37,480 nt of DNA, taken from NCBI GenBank assembly GCA_015231865.1, contig JADGAU010000013.1, positions 1 through 37,480 of the forward strand, given 5' to 3'. The notes below the pieces were generated by a model. It was not told the origin of the DNA. It ran no database searches and saw only the letters and a list, made by a program, of their open reading frames with translations. Below are positions 25,844 through 36,353 of this stretch, piece after piece. Each line of letters begins with the position of its first letter. The first letter of the stretch is position 1. Made by a program: the position numbers and the translations under genes. The stretch is from Gammaproteobacteria bacterium. Lineage in GTDB: Bacteria; Pseudomonadota; Gammaproteobacteria; GRL18.

Positions 25844-27349
25844 ATGAAAGTATTATCACTATTATTACTATTGCTTATGCCTGGAATGTCCCTGGCATCC
25901 GGAGGCGGAATACAATTACAGGACTTTACATCTCACTGGGCTGGTATTGTCAGTGTTGCTATCTTTATCATGGCTTACTCTCTAGTAATAGCTGAAGAAG
26001 CTTTACATCTGCGAAAATCAAAACCGGTAATGGTTGCAGCAGGTATTATCTGGACACTGGTTGCAATTGTCTATGTTAACTCTGGAGACATACACACAGC
26101 TGAAGCTGCTGTTCGTCATAACCTTCTTGAATTTGCTGAACTTTTTCTATTTTTATTAGCAGCCATGACCTATATCAATGCCATGGAAGAACGTGGTGTG
26201 TTTGATTTATTACGGATCTGGCTGGTATCCCGTGGTTTCTCCCTAAAAACAATCTTTTGGTTAACTGGCGCCCTGGCTTTTGTTATTTCGCCGGTCGCAG
26301 ACAATTTAACAACAGCCCTGCTAATGGCCACTGTAGCCATGGCTGTTGGCGGAACTAATACAAAATTTATTGCCATTGCCTGTATAAATATTGTAATAGC
26401 GGCAAATGCCGGTGGTGCATTTTCACCATTTGGAGATATAACAACCCTTATGGTCTGGCAAAAAGGCATTGTTCAATTCCAGGAGTTTTTTGCCTTATTC
26501 GCACCGTCTCTGGTTAACTGGTTAGTGCCGGCAATTATTATGTCCATGGCAATTAGCAACGAAAAACCGGAAGCAATTGAAGCAGGTAATTTTCAATTAC
26601 GTCATGGAGCCTGGTTTATTGTCGGCTTGTTTATCCTGACGATTACAATGGCTGTATCCGCTCATAACTTCCTTCATATGCCGCCTGTATTAGGAATGAT
26701 GACTGGTCTTGGATTCTTAAAATTCTTTGGTTATTACCTCAAACGTCGTGATAATAATCTGGTACCAACTAAAAATGATGCCAGTCTAGGCGAGCATCAA
26801 ATGTCACTTGAAGATACTGCAACTAAGGGTCGAGGTCATGCAGTAGATAACGAGCATAGTGATAGTCAATACAATATATTTAAATCACTTGAACGTGCTG
26901 AATGGGACACATTGATGTTTTTCTATGGCATTATCTTATGTGTTGGCGGTTTAGGTACATTAGGTTATCTATCTCTGATTTCTCAGCTAATGTATGTCGA
27001 TCTTGGTACAACGAATGCCAATATTCTGGTTGGATTTTTATCTGCGGTTATTGATAACATTCCTGTTATGTTTGCAGTATTAGCAATGATGCCAGATATG
27101 TCACAAGGTCAGTGGCTATTGGTTACTCTGACTGCTGGTGTGGGTGGTTCTATGCTATCAATAGGCTCGGCTGCAGGTGTTGCTGTTATGGGACAAGCTA
27201 GAGGAGTCTATACCTTTATGGCGCACCTGAAATGGACCTGGGCTATTGCATTGGGTTATGCCGCAAGTATCTGGGTACACTTCCTTATTAATGGTGATAA
27301 ATTTACCGGGACCGCAGGTGCTGCAGCAAAATCAATGACTGGTCACTAA
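25844..27349 (+). CDS. nhaD: NhaD-type Na+/H+ antiporter (copy 2)
   Basis: Second NhaD antiporter, about 500 residues, closely similar to copy 1 along its whole length. It keeps the same motifs (SPVADNLTTALLMATVAMA, NAGGAFSPFGDITTLMVWQK, SAVIDNIPVMFAVLAM). The frame extends to TTG 25814, and ATG 25832 abuts the AAAGGGG box. ATG 25844 gives MKVLSLLLLLLMPGMSLASG, a clean signal peptide, with that box about 12 bases upstream, so I chose it. The cytoplasmic loop (~300-340) differs most from copy 1. Ends with its own terminator. Confidence 0.92.
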   Translation: MKVLSLLLLLLMPGMSLASGGGIQLQDFTSHWAGIVSVAIFIMAYSLVIAEEALHLRKSKPVMVAAGIIWTLVAIVYVNSGDIHTAEAAVRHNLLEFAELFLFLLAAMTYINAMEERGVFDLLRIWLVSRGFSLKTIFWLTGALAFVISPVADNLTTALLMATVAMAVGGTNTKFIAIACINIVIAANAGGAFSPFGDITTLMVWQKGIVQFQEFFALFAPSLVNWLVPAIIMSMAISNEKPEAIEAGNFQLRHGAWFIVGLFILTITMAVSAHNFLHMPPVLGMMTGLGFLKFFGYYLKRRDNNLVPTKNDASLGEHQMSLEDTATKGRGHAVDNEHSDSQYNIFKSLERAEWDTLMFFYGIILCVGGLGTLGYLSLISQLMYVDLGTTNANILVGFLSAVIDNIPVMFAVLAMMPDMSQGQWLLVTLTAGVGGSMLSIGSAAGVAVMGQARGVYTFMAHLKWTWAIALGYAASIWVHFLINGDKFTGTAGAAAKSMTGH

Positions 27350-27374
27350 GATCAGTGCAAGAGAAGTGCTAAAC

Positions 27375-27402
27375 AGCCGGGGCAATTACCGGCTTTTATT
27401 AT
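27375..27402 (+). terminator. Intrinsic terminator of nhaD copy 2
   Basis: agccgg (27375-27380) pairs with ccggct (27389-27394) across an 8-base loop and is followed by a T-rich run, 26 bases after the nhaD stop. The lpxD gene converges from the other side. Confidence 0.7.
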
Positions 27403-28361
27403 TTTAATAGTTTTTGAATTCTGCCCTGTAATTTTAACCAGGTTCTATGAGGTAATAATGGAAAGCCTGCATAATGACCACTGTCATTGACGGTTTTAGT
27501 GGCTACGCCTCGCCCTGCTATGGTTGTAAATGAAGCTATTTCAATATGCCCTACTGCTCCAGATTGTCCTCCCATCACAACTTTTTCTCCCAGCTTGGCA
27601 GAACCTGCCAAACCGACTTGACCGGCTAAAATGGTACCATCGCCTAAAATACAATTATGGGCAATGTGAACCAGGTTATCAAGACGCACCTGGTTACCAA
27701 TGACCGTACTATTAAAAGCGGCTCTATCAATTGCACAATTAGCACCAATTTCAACATCATTACCAATGGTAACATTGCCATTTTGATATATTTTTACATA
27801 TTTACCAACTTTACTAATGGCAAAACCGAAACCATCTGAACCAATAACAGTTCCCGCATGGATAATGACATCTGAACCAATAACACAACTATGATAAATG
27901 CTGACATTGGGATAAATAACAGTATTGTCACCTATTTTGACATTGTCACCGATATAAGTACCTGACATGATAATCACATGCTCTCCTAAGACAACATTTT
28001 TACCTAAGTGAACATTGTCCTGAATTTGACATGTATTTGCTATAACAGCAGTTTTTCCTTCACTTAAAATATAAGGCGAAGCAAAAAATTGACTCGCATA
28101 GGCTAGTGCGACATAAGGCTCATCACATAAAATTCCAATGACACTTTCTGGGATTTTAGATTTCAAGTCCGAATGAACAAAAACGGCACCTGCCTGAGTC
28201 TCTGATAAGTCCAGAATATATTTTTTATTTTCCAGAAAACTGAGTTGAGTCTTATCTGCATCACTAAGCGTATTTAAACCATTTATTTCCAGATCATCAG
28301 TATCATTACATTCGAGATTAATCTTGTTTGATAATTGTGATAATAAGTCACTTAATAGCAT
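27399..28361 (-). CDS. lpxD: LpxD, UDP-3-O-acylglucosamine N-acyltransferase
   Basis: Adds the second 3-hydroxyacyl chain to UDP-3-O-acylglucosamine in lipid A synthesis. The 320-residue product has an N-terminal uridine-binding domain (~1-100), then hexapeptide repeats forming a left-handed beta-helix (~105-285; e.g. IGDNTVIYPNVSIYHSCVIG). The conserved catalytic-region sequence is NLVHIAHNCILG, and 'GSDGFGFA' is present. It is about 20 residues shorter than E. coli LpxD. It is not in the usual bamA-skp-lpxD-fabZ-lpxA cluster: neighbours are nhaD and pepN. It may therefore be a second paralogue or a relocated sole copy. Confidence 0.9.
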   Translation of the reverse strand: MLLSDLLSQLSNKINLECNDTDDLEINGLNTLSDADKTQLSFLENKKYILDLSETQAGAVFVHSDLKSKIPESVIGILCDEPYVALAYASQFFASPYILSEGKTAVIANTCQIQDNVHLGKNVVLGEHVIIMSGTYIGDNVKIGDNTVIYPNVSIYHSCVIGSDVIIHAGTVIGSDGFGFAISKVGKYVKIYQNGNVTIGNDVEIGANCAIDRAAFNSTVIGNQVRLDNLVHIAHNCILGDGTILAGQVGLAGSAKLGEKVVMGGQSGAVGHIEIASFTTIAGRGVATKTVNDSGHYAGFPLLPHRTWLKLQGRIQKLLK

Positions 28362-28485
28362 TTTTACTCCTAATAATTAAAAGCTTTCATATAGGCTTAA
28401 GTTAATTATGCAAATACAGCCCCACTCTTTAGTAAAGGGGGAAACAATACCGAACATTTTTATATTTATTTCAAATTTCTAACTA

Positions 28486-31131
28486 TTAAAGACTTTTCGA
28501 TAAAATCTCATAGACATCAGATGATAAGTCATTTTCCAGTATCACATTAATATTCGCTTTCATTAAATCCTGTCGTGTTGAATCAAAATGCTTCCAACGG
28601 CAAAAGTTTTTGGCCAGACGTGCTGCTATTTGAGGATTTAATTTATCAAGTGTCATCACTTGCTTTGCAATAAACTCATAGCCCGAACCATCTTTAGCAT
28701 GAAAATGTAAATAGTTCTGAGCAGCGAATGCACCAATTAAAGAACGAACACGATTTGGATTCTTAATATCAAAAGTGGCATGTTTCATTAGCGACTTAAC
28801 ATCATTAAGACAATTATCTTTAGTTGATAATGCCTGTAAAACTAACCATTTATCCATAACTAATGGATCTTTATGCCATTTACTTTCAAACTCTTTAAAG
28901 GCTTTTGTCGTTAAAGGATGTTGATATAAACTTAACAAGGCTAAATGACCTATTGAATCTGTCATATTGTTAGCTTGTTGAAACTGCTGATAACACTCTT
29001 CAAAAATTGATTCTGTCTCTAAACTCATTAAGTAGGATAGACAGGTTTTCTTTAATTGACGTTTACCTGCATCAACCGAATTAAATTGGTATTCACCCGG
29101 CAATTCACAGGCTTGATATAAATCATTCAGTTCAGTTGCTAATGCTTTAGCTAAATAGAATTGGGTTTTCTTTCTTGCCTGATAAATATTATCAATATCG
29201 GCAATTTCCATTTGCTCCATCAAATAGCCCATATCCGGTAAAGTCATCGCCAAGGATTTTAAAGAATTATCAAGTTTAGCATCTGCCATTAATTGCTTAA
29301 AAGATTGAGTTAATTCTATCAATAATGAAGATTTACTATCATAATCCTGATCTTTTTGAAGGCGTTTAATCTGAGATAATATAAGTTTAGTATATAATTG
29401 CTGTCCTGCTTCCCAGCGATTAAATGGATCCGTATCGTGCCCCATTAAAAATACTAACTCCTGCTCAGAACTATTGCTTTTAAGTTCAACTGGCGCTGAA
29501 AAATCTCTTAAGATAGACACAAAGGGCTTTTCTTTTATTTCCGTAAATTCAAAATGACTAGTCTCATCTTTTAGGTGTAAGGTATCAGCTAAGATTTCCT
29601 CTCCCTGTTGATTTAACAGTCCCATTTTAACGGGTATATGAAAGGGTAATTTTTCTGATAGCTCTGGCGTTGGCGGACATGACTGTTTAAAGCTAACCGT
29701 TAAAAGCTCTTTATCCGGCTGGTAATCATAATCAACAGCAACCTTAGGCGTACCTGCCTGGTTATACCAGTTTTTAAATAATTCCAGATCAATACCACTA
29801 GCATCACTCATCGCTGATACGAAGTCTTCTGTAGTAACTGCCTGGCCATCATGACGCTGAAAATAAAGATCCATGCCTTTGCGAAAATTTTCTTTACCAA
29901 TAATAGTATGAATCATTCGTATCACTTCAGCGCCTTTATTATAGACAGTCACAGTATAAAAATTATTAATTTCAATATATTGTGAGGGTCTTATTGGATG
30001 TGCCATAGGGCTTGAATCTTCAGCAAACTGAAACGTTCTCAGTATTTTCACATCATCGATTCTTTTTACCGCACGAGACTGCATATCAGAGGTAAACTCT
30101 TCATCTCTAAAGACGGTTAGTCCTTCTTTTAAGCTTAGTTGAAACCAATCACGACAAGTCACTCGGTTGCCGGTCCAGTTATGAAAATACTCATGAGCAA
30201 TAACGGCTTCTATACCTTCATAATCTTTATCCGTAGCTGTATCCGGTTTGGCTAGCACATATTTTGCGTTAAAAACATTAAGGCCTTTGTTTTCCATTGC
30301 GCCCATATTAAAATCATCTACGGCGACAATCATATAGATATCTAAATCATATTCCAGGCCAAAGACTTCTTCATCCCACTTCATTGCTTTCTTTAAAGAC
30401 ATCATGGCATGATCACATTTGTCCTTATTATGCTCTTCAACATATATTTCAAGCTCAATACTACGACCTGACATAGTTGTAAAAGTATCTGATATTTTAG
30501 TTAATTGACCGGCAACCAGTGCAAATAAATAGGAAGGCTTTTTAAAGGGATCGTGCCAGACAATATAATGTTTACCATTATCTAAATCACCCTTTTCTAT
30601 TGGATTTCCATTTGCAAGAAGTACCGGATAAAGTGATTTATCGGCAATAATTTTAGTGGTAAAAACAGACATAATGTCAGGTTGATCTAAATAATAGGTA
30701 ATTCTTCGAAAGCCTTCTGCTTCACACTGGGTACAGAAATTGCCGCTGGATTTGTATAACCCTTCTAATGCCGTATTATTTTGGGGCTGACTGGTAGAGA
30801 TAACAGATAATAAAAAATTATTAGGTACCTTCAGTAAAGTGAGCGTTTCTTTTGTTTGAATATACTGTTCAGCATTAAGGCTGATACCATCGATAAAAAT
30901 TTTTTCAACACGAAAATCCTGTCCATGTAAGGTAAGTTCTTTACTTAATTCCTGACTTTCAGGATTACGAACAATTTCTAATAAGGAAGTTACCCTGGTT
31001 AGTGTTTGTATATTACTATCATTATCTTGAACATCTAATTCAACCGTCAAATGTGTCTTTTGAATTAAAAAATTCGGTACCTTATAGTTTTTTAAATAAA
31101 TTGTTTGATTTGCATCTTCTGTTTTATTCAT
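28486..31131 (-). CDS. pepN: Aminopeptidase N (M1 family)
   Basis: Cytoplasmic zinc aminopeptidase that trims N-terminal residues from peptides. The 881-residue product is full length for the family. It shows the M1 exopeptidase motif GAMEN (277-281) and the zinc site HEYFH (313-317) with the third ligand E336 (LKEGLTVF). The typical PepN entry 'EAEGFRRITYYLDQPD' (~138-153) and the C-terminal helical domain (to 881) are present. No signal peptide. Separated from lpxD by 124 bases, with divergent msrAB upstream. Confidence 0.96.
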   Translation of the reverse strand: MNKTEDANQTIYLKNYKVPNFLIQKTHLTVELDVQDNDSNIQTLTRVTSLLEIVRNPESQELSKELTLHGQDFRVEKIFIDGISLNAEQYIQTKETLTLLKVPNNFLLSVISTSQPQNNTALEGLYKSSGNFCTQCEAEGFRRITYYLDQPDIMSVFTTKIIADKSLYPVLLANGNPIEKGDLDNGKHYIVWHDPFKKPSYLFALVAGQLTKISDTFTTMSGRSIELEIYVEEHNKDKCDHAMMSLKKAMKWDEEVFGLEYDLDIYMIVAVDDFNMGAMENKGLNVFNAKYVLAKPDTATDKDYEGIEAVIAHEYFHNWTGNRVTCRDWFQLSLKEGLTVFRDEEFTSDMQSRAVKRIDDVKILRTFQFAEDSSPMAHPIRPSQYIEINNFYTVTVYNKGAEVIRMIHTIIGKENFRKGMDLYFQRHDGQAVTTEDFVSAMSDASGIDLELFKNWYNQAGTPKVAVDYDYQPDKELLTVSFKQSCPPTPELSEKLPFHIPVKMGLLNQQGEEILADTLHLKDETSHFEFTEIKEKPFVSILRDFSAPVELKSNSSEQELVFLMGHDTDPFNRWEAGQQLYTKLILSQIKRLQKDQDYDSKSSLLIELTQSFKQLMADAKLDNSLKSLAMTLPDMGYLMEQMEIADIDNIYQARKKTQFYLAKALATELNDLYQACELPGEYQFNSVDAGKRQLKKTCLSYLMSLETESIFEECYQQFQQANNMTDSIGHLALLSLYQHPLTTKAFKEFESKWHKDPLVMDKWLVLQALSTKDNCLNDVKSLMKHATFDIKNPNRVRSLIGAFAAQNYLHFHAKDGSGYEFIAKQVMTLDKLNPQIAARLAKNFCRWKHFDSTRQDLMKANINVILENDLSSDVYEILSKSL

Positions 31132-31233
31132 TCGAAATCCATTAATAATTTATAACATTGTCTTGCTATTTTACATTGTATCATTATATTCATAATAACA
31201 ATTATTTTCATTTAAAACCTGAAAGAGAAACCT

Positions 31234-32352
31234 ATGCGTAAAAATACCCGATTATTGAATCATGTATTATCTTCGTCTTTGATTATTTTTATTAGTTTAT
31301 CTAACAGCCTAAAAGCTCAGGAAAATCAATTAGCAACTTTCGCAGCAGGATGCTTTTGGTGTCTTGAATCCAATATGGAGAAACTTCCTGGTGTTATTTC
31401 AGCAATTTCTGGCTATTCTGATGGGCAGAATAAGGCCCCTAATTATAAAGAAGTTTCCTCAGGCAAAACTAAATTTTTGGAATCAGTAAGAATTGAGTTT
31501 AATCCAGAGAAAATAACGTATAAAGATTTATTAGCCGAATTTTGGCGAATAATTGATCCTACAGATGCCGGCGGTTCTTTTGTTGATAGAGGCTATCAAT
31601 ATACTTCAGCTATCTTTTATCATAATACGCAACAACAGCAAGATGCTCAATTTAGTAAAAGTCTACTAGAAAAATCAGGAAAATATAAAAACAAAATAGT
31701 TACTAAAATCAAGCCATTAAAAAACTTTTTTAATGCGGAAGATTACCATCAAGATTATTATAAGAATAACCCTATACGATATAAATACTATCGCTATCGC
31801 TCAGGTCGAGATCAATATATTGAAAAAACCTGGGGGGGTGAAAAAATCAATTGGGATAAATTAAAACAAAAAACAAAATTATCATCAAATGCCACAGATC
31901 AAGCTAAAATTAGTTATCAGAAACCAGATATTCATGAAATTAAGCAAAAGCTTTCTAAGTTGCAATTTAAAGTTACTCAAGAAGAAGGAACTGAACCTGC
32001 TTTTGATAATGAATTTTGGAATAATAAAAAAGAAGGTATTTATGTTGATATAGTATCAGGCGAGCCTTTATTTAGCTCAATAGATAAATATGATTCTAAA
32101 ACTGGCTGGCCAAGTTTTACTCGGCCTATTGATAACTATTTTATAACCGAGGAAAGTGACTATAAATTTTTTATGAAAAGAACAGAAGTCAGAAGTAAAA
32201 TTGCTGACTCTCATTTAGGTCATGTATTCAATGATGGACCAAAACCAACAGGATTACGATATTGTATCAATTCTGCATCTTTAAAGTTTATTCCTAAAGA
32301 ACAATTAGCAGAATCTGGCTATCAGAAATACCTGAAATTATTTAATCAGTAA
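31234..32352 (+). CDS. msrAB: Exported MsrA-MsrB fusion, methionine sulfoxide reductase
   Basis: Repairs both S- and R-methionine sulfoxide in oxidised proteins. A signal peptide (~1-28) points to the periplasm. The MsrA domain (~32-200) has catalytic C40 in GCFWCLE. The MsrB domain (~235-365) has catalytic C344 in RYCINS, with GWPSF and HLGHVF motifs. The two CXXC pairs that bind zinc in many MsrB are absent. This resembles the MsrAB part of Neisseria PilB but lacks its thioredoxin domain, so an outside electron donor is needed. Divergent from pepN. Confidence 0.95.
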   Translation: MRKNTRLLNHVLSSSLIIFISLSNSLKAQENQLATFAAGCFWCLESNMEKLPGVISAISGYSDGQNKAPNYKEVSSGKTKFLESVRIEFNPEKITYKDLLAEFWRIIDPTDAGGSFVDRGYQYTSAIFYHNTQQQQDAQFSKSLLEKSGKYKNKIVTKIKPLKNFFNAEDYHQDYYKNNPIRYKYYRYRSGRDQYIEKTWGGEKINWDKLKQKTKLSSNATDQAKISYQKPDIHEIKQKLSKLQFKVTQEEGTEPAFDNEFWNNKKEGIYVDIVSGEPLFSSIDKYDSKTGWPSFTRPIDNYFITEESDYKFFMKRTEVRSKIADSHLGHVFNDGPKPTGLRYCINSASLKFIPKEQLAESGYQKYLKLFNQ

Positions 32353-32413
32353 ATCAATCACCTGTATTTGCACGGACTTTTTGAGTTACAAATACCTCTA
32401 TTATCCTATTAAG

Positions 32414-32791
32414 TTATCTAATAATTGGAAGTTGATTTAGATATAGTGCAACAGCTACAATACAACATCCTGTTATTATTCCTGGTATTGAAAATGGCCC
32501 CATAATAGAGGCGCTAAAAAGATAGGATAGCAATAACATTGTTAAAGCTATGTATTTTGCTTTTTCTGGTATCGCATGATGCTGTTCCCATGCTTTTAGA
32601 GATTCTCCGAAAATGTGATGTTGTTTAAGCCATAAATACCAACGCTCAGAAGATTTAGAAAAAGCCCAGGCAGCAATAATAATAAATACGGTTGTCGGCA
32701 TTACAGGAAGAAATGCGCCAATAAATCCTAAGACAACACATAACCAACCTAAAGTCGCATATAAAAAGTGATTGGAAATCAGTTTAGCCAT
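32414..32791 (-). CDS. DUF454 (YbaN-like) inner-membrane protein
   Basis: The 125-residue protein has three or four predicted membrane helices. The DUF454 landmarks are clear: GWLCVVLGFIGAFLPVMPTT (~15-34) and AAWAFSKSSERWYLWLKQH. The family is widespread in proteobacteria and without a defined function. It converges on msrAB and is followed upstream by methylthioinosine phosphorylase after 85 bases; no functional link is evident. Confidence 0.88.
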   Translation of the reverse strand: MAKLISNHFLYATLGWLCVVLGFIGAFLPVMPTTVFIIIAAWAFSKSSERWYLWLKQHHIFGESLKAWEQHHAIPEKAKYIALTMLLLSYLFSASIMGPFSIPGIITGCCIVAVALYLNQLPIIR

Positions 32792-32876
32792 GTTTTCGCA
32801 TTCTCATAAAGATTATCTTAAATACCGAAAAAACTATCCTTGTTCTTTCTATTTTTGTTCTTTTTATCATTGTTCT

Positions 32877-33608
32877 TTATAGTTTTACAAACTCACCAAT
32901 TATTGTTTTTACTTTATCAATTGCATGACTGACAACCTTTTCTATATCATTCATTGTGATTACATCATCGCTTAAACCAGCTCCCCAATTAGCAACAATA
33001 TTAATAGAAGCATATTCAAGTTCCAGTTCTCTTGCTAATGCAGCCTCAGGCATTGCAGTCATACCAACCAAGTCACAGCCATCTTTGATTAATCTGTTAA
33101 TTTCTGCTGCCGTTTCTAGCCTTGGTCCTTGAGTACAGCCATAGGTGCCGTGTTGATATATTGAAATATCAGCGTTTAATGCAGCCTGAGATAATTTATC
33201 TATGACAGATTTTGTATATGGGTAAGTAAAATCAATATGAGTGACAGAATGAATGTTTTCATCAAAATAGGTATGAAGACGATCATAAGTATAATCAATA
33301 ATTTGATCCGGTAAGACTATACTACCCGGAGAAAAGTCAGGATGAAGACCGCCTACCGCATTGACAGCAACAATGGACTCAACACCTTCACTTTTTAATG
33401 CCCATATATTCGCACGATAATTAACCTTATGAGGAGGAACGGTGTGTTCTTTTCCATGTCGGGCAAAGAAAATAAGACTTTTTCCGTATAATTTAGCTAA
33501 GGTTAATTCCGATGATGGATAACCATAAGGCGTTGAGATCATTTTAGATTCGATAATCTCAAGCCCTTTATAGTCTGTTAATCCAGTTCCACCAATAATT
33601 GCTAACAT
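32877..33608 (-). CDS. S-methyl-5'-thioinosine phosphorylase (MTAP/PNP family)
   Basis: Purine nucleoside phosphorylase family member of the MTAP branch. The 243-residue product has IIGGTGL at the start, FFARHG, 'HKVNYRANIWALK' and 'GMTAMPEAALARELEL' motifs. In gammaproteobacteria, proteins of this length and pattern usually cleave methylthioinosine in methionine/polyamine salvage, as PA3004 of Pseudomonas does, instead of methylthioadenosine. Substrate choice depends on a few active-site residues that I cannot resolve here; plain MTA phosphorylase remains possible. The start codon is 39 bases downstream of the EamA transporter stop, suggesting cotranscription. Confidence 0.88.
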   Translation of the reverse strand: MLAIIGGTGLTDYKGLEIIESKMISTPYGYPSSELTLAKLYGKSLIFFARHGKEHTVPPHKVNYRANIWALKSEGVESIVAVNAVGGLHPDFSPGSIVLPDQIIDYTYDRLHTYFDENIHSVTHIDFTYPYTKSVIDKLSQAALNADISIYQHGTYGCTQGPRLETAAEINRLIKDGCDLVGMTAMPEAALARELELEYASINIVANWGAGLSDDVITMNDIEKVVSHAIDKVKTIIGEFVKL

Positions 33609-33647
33609 AATAGATACCCAATTTTTTAAATTTATTTCCCCGGTATT

Positions 33648-34559
33648 TTATGCTGTTTTCATCTTTAATAATACACCTGATATGACCATGGTAACACCAA
33701 GCGCCATAATTAAAGTAAAATTTTCATCCAATAAAAAGATTGCTAAAACAATGGTAAACACAGGCCCTAAAATTCCAACCAAGCCCGTTTGTGAAGGACC
33801 AATTCGATGTATTGCTGCTGTTAGCATATAACTCGGAATAACCGTACTAAAAAAAGCCAATAAAAATAACCACATAAATACTTCCGACGTTAAAATAGCT
33901 GTTTTAAAGTTTAAGGTGAAATAAGCATGAATAAAAACGTAAATACTCGAAGAAATCATCGCTAATGTTGTAAATAGCGTTGAACCGAGTTGCTTAATAT
34001 AATTTTGTGCAAATAAAACATAAATCGAATAACTTAAAGCGGAACCTAATACAAATAGAGTTCCTAAAACCACTTGATCACCTGCAAACATCCTCTCTTG
34101 AGACACAACTAACCATAAACCCAGATAACTCAAGATAAGAGCAATAATTAATGAACGCGTCATAGCCTGCTTAAAAAATAGATAGCCCAAGATTGCAACC
34201 ATAAATGGATAAGTAAATAATCCTAATCTTTCTAGTTGAGCTGATATATATGTTAAGCTGATTAAGTCAAGTAGTGACGCTAAATAATAGCCAAGAAAGC
34301 CTAGTAAAAAAACTTTAATTAATAGGTCTCGGTTTAAATTATGAATACTTTTTTTCTTAACTGATAACCAAAATAGAATGAATAAATAAAATGGCAATGC
34401 TAAAAGCATACGTAAAGAAAGAATCTGATTCGGATCTAAGCCCAATTGATACAGATACTTTATAAAAATTGATTTTAATGAAAATAATAAGGTGCCAATA
34501 ATGGCCAATGAAAATCCACTAAAATTTGAAGAATATTGAGTCATTGTGGCATTATACAT
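33648..34559 (-). CDS. EamA-family (DMT) metabolite transporter
   Basis: The 303-residue inner-membrane protein has ten predicted helices in two EamA repeats (~15-150 and ~165-300; landmark GPVFTIVLAIFLLDENFT near the end). Relatives such as RhaT, YdcZ or RarD-like proteins export amino acids or other small metabolites, but the substrate cannot be read from sequence. It lies upstream of the methylthioinosine phosphorylase gene, so a role in nucleoside or methionine traffic is possible but speculative. Confidence 0.87.
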   Translation of the reverse strand: MYNATMTQYSSNFSGFSLAIIGTLLFSLKSIFIKYLYQLGLDPNQILSLRMLLALPFYLFILFWLSVKKKSIHNLNRDLLIKVFLLGFLGYYLASLLDLISLTYISAQLERLGLFTYPFMVAILGYLFFKQAMTRSLIIALILSYLGLWLVVSQERMFAGDQVVLGTLFVLGSALSYSIYVLFAQNYIKQLGSTLFTTLAMISSSIYVFIHAYFTLNFKTAILTSEVFMWLFLLAFFSTVIPSYMLTAAIHRIGPSQTGLVGILGPVFTIVLAIFLLDENFTLIMALGVTMVISGVLLKMKTA

Positions 34560-34582
34560 CTCTAAACTTCGTATATCACAAT

Positions 34583-34612
34583 AAAAAAGCGCCAGAGGTA
34601 TAGCGCTTTTTT
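34583..34612 (-). terminator. Intrinsic terminator of the chemoreceptor gene
   Basis: A perfect 10-base inverted repeat (aaaaaagcgc with gcgctttttt, 10-base loop) ends in a T-run when read on the minus strand. It lies 28 bases beyond the chemoreceptor stop and 23 bases before the EamA start. It can act in both directions. Confidence 0.88.
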
Positions 34613-34640
34613 ATTGGAAATGAAAGTAGAAATAAAATAC

Positions 34641-36236
34641 TTATGTTTTAAAATGCGACATTAATTCCCGCAATTTATTAATTTCAGACTCAATTCCTTT
34701 AGCGGCGTCCACTGAAACTTTGGTTGCTTCTTTGGTATTTGATGCAACTTTAGAAATACTATCTATTCTATTTTTAACATCGACAGCAACATTATTTTGA
34801 ATTAAAATCGCTTCATTAATTTTATGACTAACATTTCTAATATTAGAAACAGAGCCTACAATTTGTACTAGCATAGAACTTGCTTCAGAAGCAGATTGAA
34901 CACTTTGATCAGTTTTTCCCTTAGTATCAACAATCACAGAAACTGCTCTTTGAGCCTGAGACTGTAAGCGATCAATAATCTCTTTAATTTGCTCGGTTGA
35001 TTCCTGAGTACGTTGTGCCAGAGTTCTTACTTCATCAGCTACTACTGCAAAACCTCTACCCTGTTCGCCTGCACGCGCTGCTTCTATAGCTGCGTTTAAT
35101 GCCAATAGATTTGTTTGTTCTGCAATTCCTGTAATTACCGCAAGTACCTGTCCGACCTGTTGACTATCCTTATCTAATTCATGCATAACATCTGATGCTT
35201 CATCAACCTGAGTGGCAATCATATTCATATTATCCATGGCTATTGAAACAACCTTTTGCCCTTCTTTAGCCTGAGATTCAGTTTCATTAGCAATTGATGA
35301 AGATTCATTAGTGATAGAACTAACATCATCAACGGTATCATTCATTTTGTTCATTGCATTTAAAACTTCATCAAGATCTGAGTCTTGTTGAATAACAGCA
35401 TCTTCAGTTTGTTTTAATGAAGAACTAGCGTGGCTTGCTCCATCTACAATATTATTCGCAACGCTTAATGCGCCAGAAATCATTTCGCCCACATTATCAA
35501 GCATTGTGTTATAGGCAATTATTGTATCAGTAATTTCATTTTCAGACTCATCCAGTTCAATTGGTGCAGAAAAATCGCCATTACTAACTTTGTTGATATG
35601 TTCTTTTAATAAGAATATTTTATTCATTAAATAATGAGTACCATATATTCTGCCAAGAAACATTAGTAAAACTAAAGCAATTGTAGAGTAAATAGTTATA
35701 TTTTTTTGAGCCTCCATTCGTTTAGTGGCTTTTTCTGTCATCATTACAACAGCTTTATTCATTTGTTTTAATATAACTGGAGATTGTTCGTAAATTTCAT
35801 TTAAGCCTTGTTCATTAGGTGCATCAATATAACTTAATAAACCCTCTTTATAAGTATTCCATAAACGTTCAACTTTTTTTAATTGAGAAATAATATTGAT
35901 ATCACTTACCGCGGTAATATTTGCAGCTACATCACCATTTAATAATTTATGGTGTGATGATTCAAATAAATCAATGGTTTTTTGAACTTCTGAGCGCTGA
36001 GCGACTTTATTAGCAACTAGAATACTTTCTTTGGCAAGTCGCTGTGATAACATTCTTTGCCTTCCAGCAATATTAATTCCATTAGCATCATCACTTGTAG
36101 ATAAAATAAGTGAACTTAAAATAAAAACACCGAAGATCAGAATAACTATAAAAGAGACAAAAAACTGATTCGTGAGTGTTTTTAGATTTAATATCATAAA
36201 CACTCTTTGTATAATTCCCGCAACAAACGCAGTCAT
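34641..36236 (-). CDS. Methyl-accepting chemotaxis protein with PilJ-like sensor
   Basis: The 531-residue transmembrane chemoreceptor has helix 1 (~22-45), a periplasmic helical domain (~46-175) opening with [20 protein letters not shown], the signature of PilJ/NarX-type four-helix sensors, then helix 2 (~177-196) and HAMP (~200-250). The cytoplasmic signalling tip is canonical ([20 protein letters not shown], then [18 protein letters not shown]). ATG 36236 has AAGGA at proper distance. The ligand is unknown; PilJ-like sensors serve twitching or flagellar taxis. Neighbouring motY makes flagellar motility more likely. Confidence 0.93.
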   Translation of the reverse strand: MTAFVAGIIQRVFMILNLKTLTNQFFVSFIVILIFGVFILSSLILSTSDDANGINIAGRQRMLSQRLAKESILVANKVAQRSEVQKTIDLFESSHHKLLNGDVAANITAVSDINIISQLKKVERLWNTYKEGLLSYIDAPNEQGLNEIYEQSPVILKQMNKAVVMMTEKATKRMEAQKNITIYSTIALVLLMFLGRIYGTHYLMNKIFLLKEHINKVSNGDFSAPIELDESENEITDTIIAYNTMLDNVGEMISGALSVANNIVDGASHASSSLKQTEDAVIQQDSDLDEVLNAMNKMNDTVDDVSSITNESSSIANETESQAKEGQKVVSIAMDNMNMIATQVDEASDVMHELDKDSQQVGQVLAVITGIAEQTNLLALNAAIEAARAGEQGRGFAVVADEVRTLAQRTQESTEQIKEIIDRLQSQAQRAVSVIVDTKGKTDQSVQSASEASSMLVQIVGSVSNIRNVSHKINEAILIQNNVAVDVKNRIDSISKVASNTKEATKVSVDAAKGIESEINKLRELMSHFKT

Positions 36237-36353
36237 GGTTAATCCTTATAATTTAAAACTGTCTTATTTAATAACGACAAATCTTCAGAAAATCTGAATA
36301 TATTTGAGTTCATCTATGAACCTAATCGGCAGTATTACAAATTACTTTATAAT

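Noticed and set aside
28420-28445. Cccc...gggg dyad between lpxD and pepN
   Set aside because: The stem is bulged and no T-run follows on either strand, so it is not supported as a terminator.
32362-32393. Gtatttg/caaatac inverted repeat after msrAB
   Set aside because: Seven-base arms with a long spacer and no T-run; chance is likely in A+T-rich sequence.
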